This document shows, piece by piece, positions 6,025 through 8,720 of a stretch of DNA of 8,720 nt. Positions within the stretch are counted from its first letter, which is position 1. Each line of letters opens with the position of its first letter. The position numbers were made by a program, and so were the translations under genes. The notes under the pieces were generated by a model that saw nothing but the letters and a program-made list of their open reading frames with translations, searched no databases and was not told the origin of the DNA. The stretch is from the NCBI GenBank assembly GCA_002385465.1, contig DGDN01000118.1, forward strand, positions 28,260 to 36,979, read 5' to 3'. The DNA is from Candidatus Fermentithermobacillaceae bacterium UBA3951. Lineage in GTDB: Bacteria; Bacillota; Sulfobacillia; Fermentithermobacillales; Fermentithermobacillaceae.

Positions 6025-6885
6025 GCCGGCCACTGATCCTAAGACCTCATCCCAGATCGCCTTGATGCTCTCTGCGGCCCGTCCACCCCTGCTGGTAACG
6101 GGGATTCCTAGGGCCATGGATCTCGGGACTTCTTCGTCAAAGGGTATACGACCTATGACTCTAAATCGCTCACCGGATAGGTCTTCGATCTGTTTCGAGT
6201 TGTCTTCGTGGATGTCGTATTTGTTAATAACGCAATACGCGGGCACGCCGAATTGCTCACACACAGACAGGACCCTGTTTAGGTCGTGAATGGCGGTGAG
6301 TGACGGTTCGGCGACAAGTACCGCCGCCTTAGCGCTTGAAAGGGAGGCGATCACCGGGCACCCGATCCCCGGAGGGCCGTCAGTTATGATGAGGCGGCGA
6401 GCCTCGTTTTTCGCAATTTCTCTAGCCTTTTGTCTGACGAGGGCCACGAGCCTTCCCGAGTTCCCTTCTCCCGGCTCCAGCCGGGCGTGGACGAGCGGCC
6501 CTTTCTCTGTTGAGGATATGAACCACTGGCCTGAGACAACGGGTTTCATCTCAATGGCGCCCGGTGGACATACTCTGGAGCAGAGGCCGCACCCCTCGCA
6601 GGAAAGCTCGTCTATCTTCCCCGGACGAGCGGCGTCAAAGCGGCACAGTTCTTTGCAGAGACCGCACTCGACACACTTGGACGGGTCGACAAAGGCCTTC
6701 GTTGAGGCGATGAAAGGGTGTCTCTCCAGCTCCTCCGGGCTGAGGACCAGGCTAAGGTTTGCCGCGTCCACATCGGCGTCGCAGAAGACGGCGTCCGCCG
6801 AAAGGTCGGCGAACGCGGCCGCCACCGACGTCTTGCCGGTTCCTCCTTTGCCGCTCAATACTACGATTTCAGCAGGCTCGGTCAT
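6007..6885 (-). CDS. MinD-superfamily P-loop ATPase with inserted ferredoxin domain (second copy)
   Basis: A 292-residue cytosolic ATPase of the MinD superfamily with a ferredoxin insertion (COG1149 type). It opens with the deviant Walker A loop SGKGGTGKTS (11-20), then the switch I strand CDADVDAANL (35-44). Next comes a 2[4Fe-4S] ferredoxin insert with two CxxCxxCxxxC(P/R) motifs: Cys71/74/77/81 and Cys96/99/102/106. Switch II follows as TDGPPGIG (168-175). The deviant lysine (Lys13) predicts an ATP-dependent dimer, and the clusters predict electron transfer or Fe-S cargo handling, as in related NifH-like and Mrp-type proteins. Its exact partner is unknown. The ATG overlaps the stop of the upstream paralogue (ATGA), with GGAGG 10 nt before it, so the two ATPases are made together, probably as a heterodimer. 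The last codons (Leu-Pro-Asp-Thr-Ser) fall in a sequence that is repeated downstream outside the gene, which suggests the C-terminus was rewritten by a local duplication. Confidence 0.93.
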   Translation of the reverse strand: MTEPAEIVVLSGKGGTGKTSVAAAFADLSADAVFCDADVDAANLSLVLSPEELERHPFIASTKAFVDPSKCVECGLCKELCRFDAARPGKIDELSCEGCGLCSRVCPPGAIEMKPVVSGQWFISSTEKGPLVHARLEPGEGNSGRLVALVRQKAREIAKNEARRLIITDGPPGIGCPVIASLSSAKAAVLVAEPSLTAIHDLNRVLSVCEQFGVPAYCVINKYDIHEDNSKQIEDLSGERFRVIGRIPFDEEVPRSMALGIPVTSRGGRAAESIKAIWDEVLGSVAGLPDTS

Positions 6886-8012
6886 TGCTCAAGGGCCTCC
6901 TTCCGCGGCGTCTGTGTTTCTTTTCTTCCCGGTCTCTCCGACCTCTCCGGACTTCCCGATCTCTGCGATCTCTCCGAACCTTCCGGTCTCACCGATCTCT
7001 CCGATCCCTCCGGTTCCTCCGAACCCTCCGGTCCCTCCGATTCCTCCGACCTCACCGAGCTCTCCGATCCCTTTGATTTCTCCAAGACCAGATCGACGAC
7101 GCTGTCGAGGATCTCTGAGAACAAAGACCGGTAAGTCGGCAGCACTTCTGCGGCTACATAACCTGCTGCAGAGAGGCGAGCCATCTCCCTGTCCAAGGGA
7201 ATCTCGGCGAGGAGCGGGATATCGTTGGATTCACAAAATCGAGTGATCCGGCCGTCTCCGATCCCGGCGCGGTTCACTATCACGGCAGAAGGTATTCCGA
7301 GCTTTTTCACGGCGTCGTAAGCCAGCCGGAGGTCGTTTAGTCCGAAGGGTGTGGGTTCGGTCACCAAGAGGCACAAGTCGCTTGCCTTCACAGACGCCAT
7401 CATTGTACAGGAAGTACCGGGTGGCGAGTCTATGATTACGAGTCCATCTGGACCTGCCTCTCCTCGGACGCGTTTCGCCAAGGGAGCTGCCAATGCCTCG
7501 CCGGGGTTTAGGATCCCGTGGACTAAAGCAATATCCCTGTATGAGCCGGGAAACCGCGCCGAACCGCTTTCTAACACTCCGACCTTCCTAGGAGTCTCTC
7601 TAATACACTTTTCGGGGCAAAGGTGTGCGCAGGCCCCGCATCCGTGGCAGAGCTCGGGAAATACAAGCACTCTCTTGCCGGGCAGAATGGCGTGGAAGGC
7701 GCAGACTTCACCGCACAATCCGCACCTTGTGCACCGGGATTCGTCTACCTGGGGCACCGGTATCTCAACGTCCACGGACTGAGTTAGTTCCGGACGGAGG
7801 TAGATATGACAATTGGGCTCCTCTACGTCGCAATCGAGGATCTGGATTTTTGTTTCACCGGTAGTATCGCCGGGCCTACGGTCTGCCGCGGCATCTTGGA
7901 CTCGTGGGCCGGAGGCAGGGCCGGTTGAACGTCTTGCCGCCACGGCAGCTAGGTTGACTGCCACAGTGGTCTTGCCCGTACCGCCTTTCCCACTTGCTAT
8001 GGATATCTGCAC
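6882..8012 (-). CDS. MinD-superfamily P-loop ATPase with inserted ferredoxin domain and repeat-coded tail (first copy)
   Basis: A 376-residue paralogue of the next gene. Walker A SGKGGTGKTT lies at 7-16, switch I DCDVEEPN at 60-67, two 4Fe-4S motifs at Cys94/97/100/104 and Cys122/125/128/132, and switch II DSPPGTSC at 195-202. Two parts are unusual. Residues about 26-54 form a Gly/Arg/Asp-rich insertion between the P-loop helix and the second strand, where relatives have only a short turn. Residues from about 312 to the end are a Ser/Glu/Arg/Pro/Gly tail of three-residue periodicity, encoded by a 9-nt tandem repeat. The GTG at 8012 gives VQISIASGKGG, the normal family N-terminus. A TTG at 8030 would add six residues and has a weaker ribosome binding site (GGCGGG). 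The gene follows DUF5320 after 169 nt and overlaps the next ATPase by 4 nt. The 169-nt gap has only a weak 6-bp inverted repeat (AACCCC/GGGGTT near 8152-8176) and no gene. Confidence 0.92.
   Translation of the reverse strand: MQISIASGKGGTGKTTVAVNLAAVAARRSTGPASGPRVQDAAADRRPGDTTGETKIQILDCDVEEPNCHIYLRPELTQSVDVEIPVPQVDESRCTRCGLCGEVCAFHAILPGKRVLVFPELCHGCGACAHLCPEKCIRETPRKVGVLESGSARFPGSYRDIALVHGILNPGEALAAPLAKRVRGEAGPDGLVIIDSPPGTSCTMMASVKASDLCLLVTEPTPFGLNDLRLAYDAVKKLGIPSAVIVNRAGIGDGRITRFCESNDIPLLAEIPLDREMARLSAAGYVAAEVLPTYRSLFSEILDSVVDLVLEKSKGSESSVRSEESEGPEGSEEPEGSERSVRPEGSERSQRSGSPERSERPGRKETQTPRKEALEQ
6925..7077 (-). repeat. 9-nt minisatellite (about 17 units) encoding the ATPase tail
   Basis: Seventeen consecutive 9-nt units run from 6925 to 7077 with plus-strand consensus CTCTCCGAT. 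Individual units vary mainly at the first, second and last positions. Because 9 is a multiple of 3, the array reads as three-residue repeats such as GSE, RSE, GPE and RPE, and no frame on either strand meets a stop. It lies wholly inside the last quarter of the first ATPase gene. Indels of whole units would change tail length without shifting frame. Confidence 0.9.
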
Positions 8013-8181
8013 CTCTATACCCCCGTTCAATGCGCCCGCCTAGCCGGCACCTATGGTCTCAGGCTCGTTTATGCCCGGTGGACGAGGCCGAGCGGCGGCA
8101 TCTACAGCGCGTCGCCCGGCCCTCGTCTCACTCTCGTGGTCGTATGAGGACAACCCCAAGGCTCTCACTCGGGGTTCTTCG

Positions 8182-8655
8182 CTACTCTTCCTTGTCTTCG
8201 CCTTCGCTCTTGTCGGCGGCGTCCTCGTTTTGCTTCCGGGTCTCCTCGATCTCCCGGAGCCTTTCTTTTATGGCTTCCAGCTCGTCTTTCAGGAATCTCT
8301 CCTCATACTCGAGGGCCTCTGCCGGAGGCTCATAGCCCCACAGCATTGCCCCGTAAGCGTAGGGCGGGGGGACCATTGCGTTGGGATAGGCGTAACCACG
8401 ACCGAATCCCATTCCGCGCCCTGGGCCCCTCCAAGGACCTGTCCAGTATCCAAATGCCCTTCCGAAGCCCATTCCTCTTGCGTAGCCACGCCGTCTGCCT
8501 GCACCCATTCCGTATCCGAGACCGCGTCCGTAACCCATGCCCCTTGCAAATCCGGGGTTCGCGTATCCGGGGACACCGTAACCTGCGCAGAACCCCATGC
8601 CTCTACCTGTCATAGGTCCCTGGCCCCAGGGACCGCGTCCGTCTCCTCTTGGCAT
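8182..8655 (-). CDS. DUF5320 family protein, Gly/Arg/Tyr-rich with acidic coiled-coil end
   Basis: A 157-residue protein opening with MPRGDGRGPWGQGPMTGRG and FCAGY, the hallmark of DUF5320. The first 90 residues are Gly/Met/Tyr/Arg-rich with recurring RGMG(F/Y)GR units near 38-44, 60-66 and 80-86. A short Pro-rich linker follows (PNAMVPPPYAYG), and then a charged helix from about 113 to 140 (EYEERFLKDELEAIKERLREIEE) with heptad-like spacing that probably forms a coiled coil. The end is very acidic. Only one cysteine (Cys23) is present, so it is not itself a ferredoxin. DUF5320 genes commonly sit with NifX/NifB-type cofactor proteins and ferredoxin-MinD ATPases in anaerobes, as here, but the function is not established. 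I infer a partner or scaffold for the ATPase pair. The ATG at 8655 follows GGAGG by 8 nt. It is the first complete gene of this module in the window. Confidence 0.88.
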   Translation of the reverse strand: MPRGDGRGPWGQGPMTGRGMGFCAGYGVPGYANPGFARGMGYGRGLGYGMGAGRRRGYARGMGFGRAFGYWTGPWRGPGRGMGFGRGYAYPNAMVPPPYAYGAMLWGYEPPAEALEYEERFLKDELEAIKERLREIEETRKQNEDAADKSEGEDKEE

Positions 8656-8656
8656 T

Positions 8657-8719
8657 TCACTTTCCTCCCTCTAGATGATGTTGATTTGTTGCCTGACTGT
8701 TGATGGCTTCTAAGACCAC
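8657..8719 (-). CDS. Possible 3' end of an upstream minus-strand gene (partial)
   Basis: One minus-strand frame is open from the right edge, reading VVLEAINSQATNQHHLEGGK, with TGA at 8657-8659. It ends 1 nt before the DUF5320 ATG and overlaps that gene's ribosome binding site, the arrangement expected for a translationally coupled upstream gene. A second frame is also open across the edge, and 20 residues are too few to identify a family. A NifX-like or DUF134 gene would fit the usual neighbourhood, but nothing in the residues shows it. Confidence 0.3.
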   Translation of the reverse strand: MVLEAINSQATNQHHLEGGK

Positions 8720-8720
8720 C

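Noticed and set aside
6290..7246. 318-codon open frame on the plus strand
   Set aside because: It lies antisense to two ATPases whose P-loop and cysteine motifs are intact. It stays open because the 9-nt repeat has no stops in any frame, and its product is low-complexity Pro/Ser sequence.
8182..8655. The Gly-rich DUF5320 protein as a RiPP precursor for TldD/TldE
   Set aside because: It matches the DUF5320 start motif, is too long, has one cysteine, and sits with the ATPases rather than with tldD.

Overview
The window looks like chromosomal DNA from a moderately GC-rich anaerobe. The likely source is a Clostridia-type member of the Bacillota. This is inferred from strong GGAGG-type ribosome binding sites, frequent GTG/TTG starts, tightly coupled genes, and a module of ferredoxin-containing MinD-family ATPases with a DUF5320 protein, which is typical of strict anaerobes. 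No rRNA, tRNA, transposase, phage gene or CRISPR array is visible. All eight well-supported genes lie on the minus strand.

Reading in the direction of transcription (right to left), the right third holds an iron-sulfur module. It starts with a Gly/Arg/Tyr-rich DUF5320 protein (8182-8655), followed by two paralogous P-loop ATPases, each with an inserted two-cluster ferredoxin domain (6882-8012 and 6007-6885, overlapping by ATGA). The first ATPase has a C-terminal tail encoded by about 17 copies of a 9-nt minisatellite. A 279-nt non-coding stretch follows (5728-6006). It contains degenerate copies of the 3' end of the second ATPase gene, a 9-bp hairpin and a 23-nt tandem pair.

The central part holds a short-chain dehydrogenase (4948-5727) and then the tldD-pmbA (tldE) metalloprotease pair (3405-4835 and 2074-3402), spaced by only 2 nt with the pmbA ribosome binding site inside the end of tldD. 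After three 13-nt tandem repeats comes a 62-residue (mature) 4-oxalocrotonate tautomerase-type enzyme (1810-2001). A strong intrinsic terminator (1730-1765) closes this transcription unit.

The left part holds a PHP-fold metal-dependent hydrolase (134-1588) behind a leader of about 130-150 nt that can fold into nested stems. It converges on a plus-strand gene whose last codons may lie at the left edge, followed by a plus-strand terminator (77-106).

Functionally, the iron-sulfur module is probably one unit (ATPase pair plus DUF5320 partner), and the TldD/TldE pair another. The dehydrogenase, the tautomerase and the PHP hydrolase have no substrate that the sequence reveals. I see no clearly novel multi-gene system. 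The most unusual signals are the minisatellite-coded tail on an ATPase, the repeat-derived gap behind its partner, and the structured leader in front of the PHP gene.
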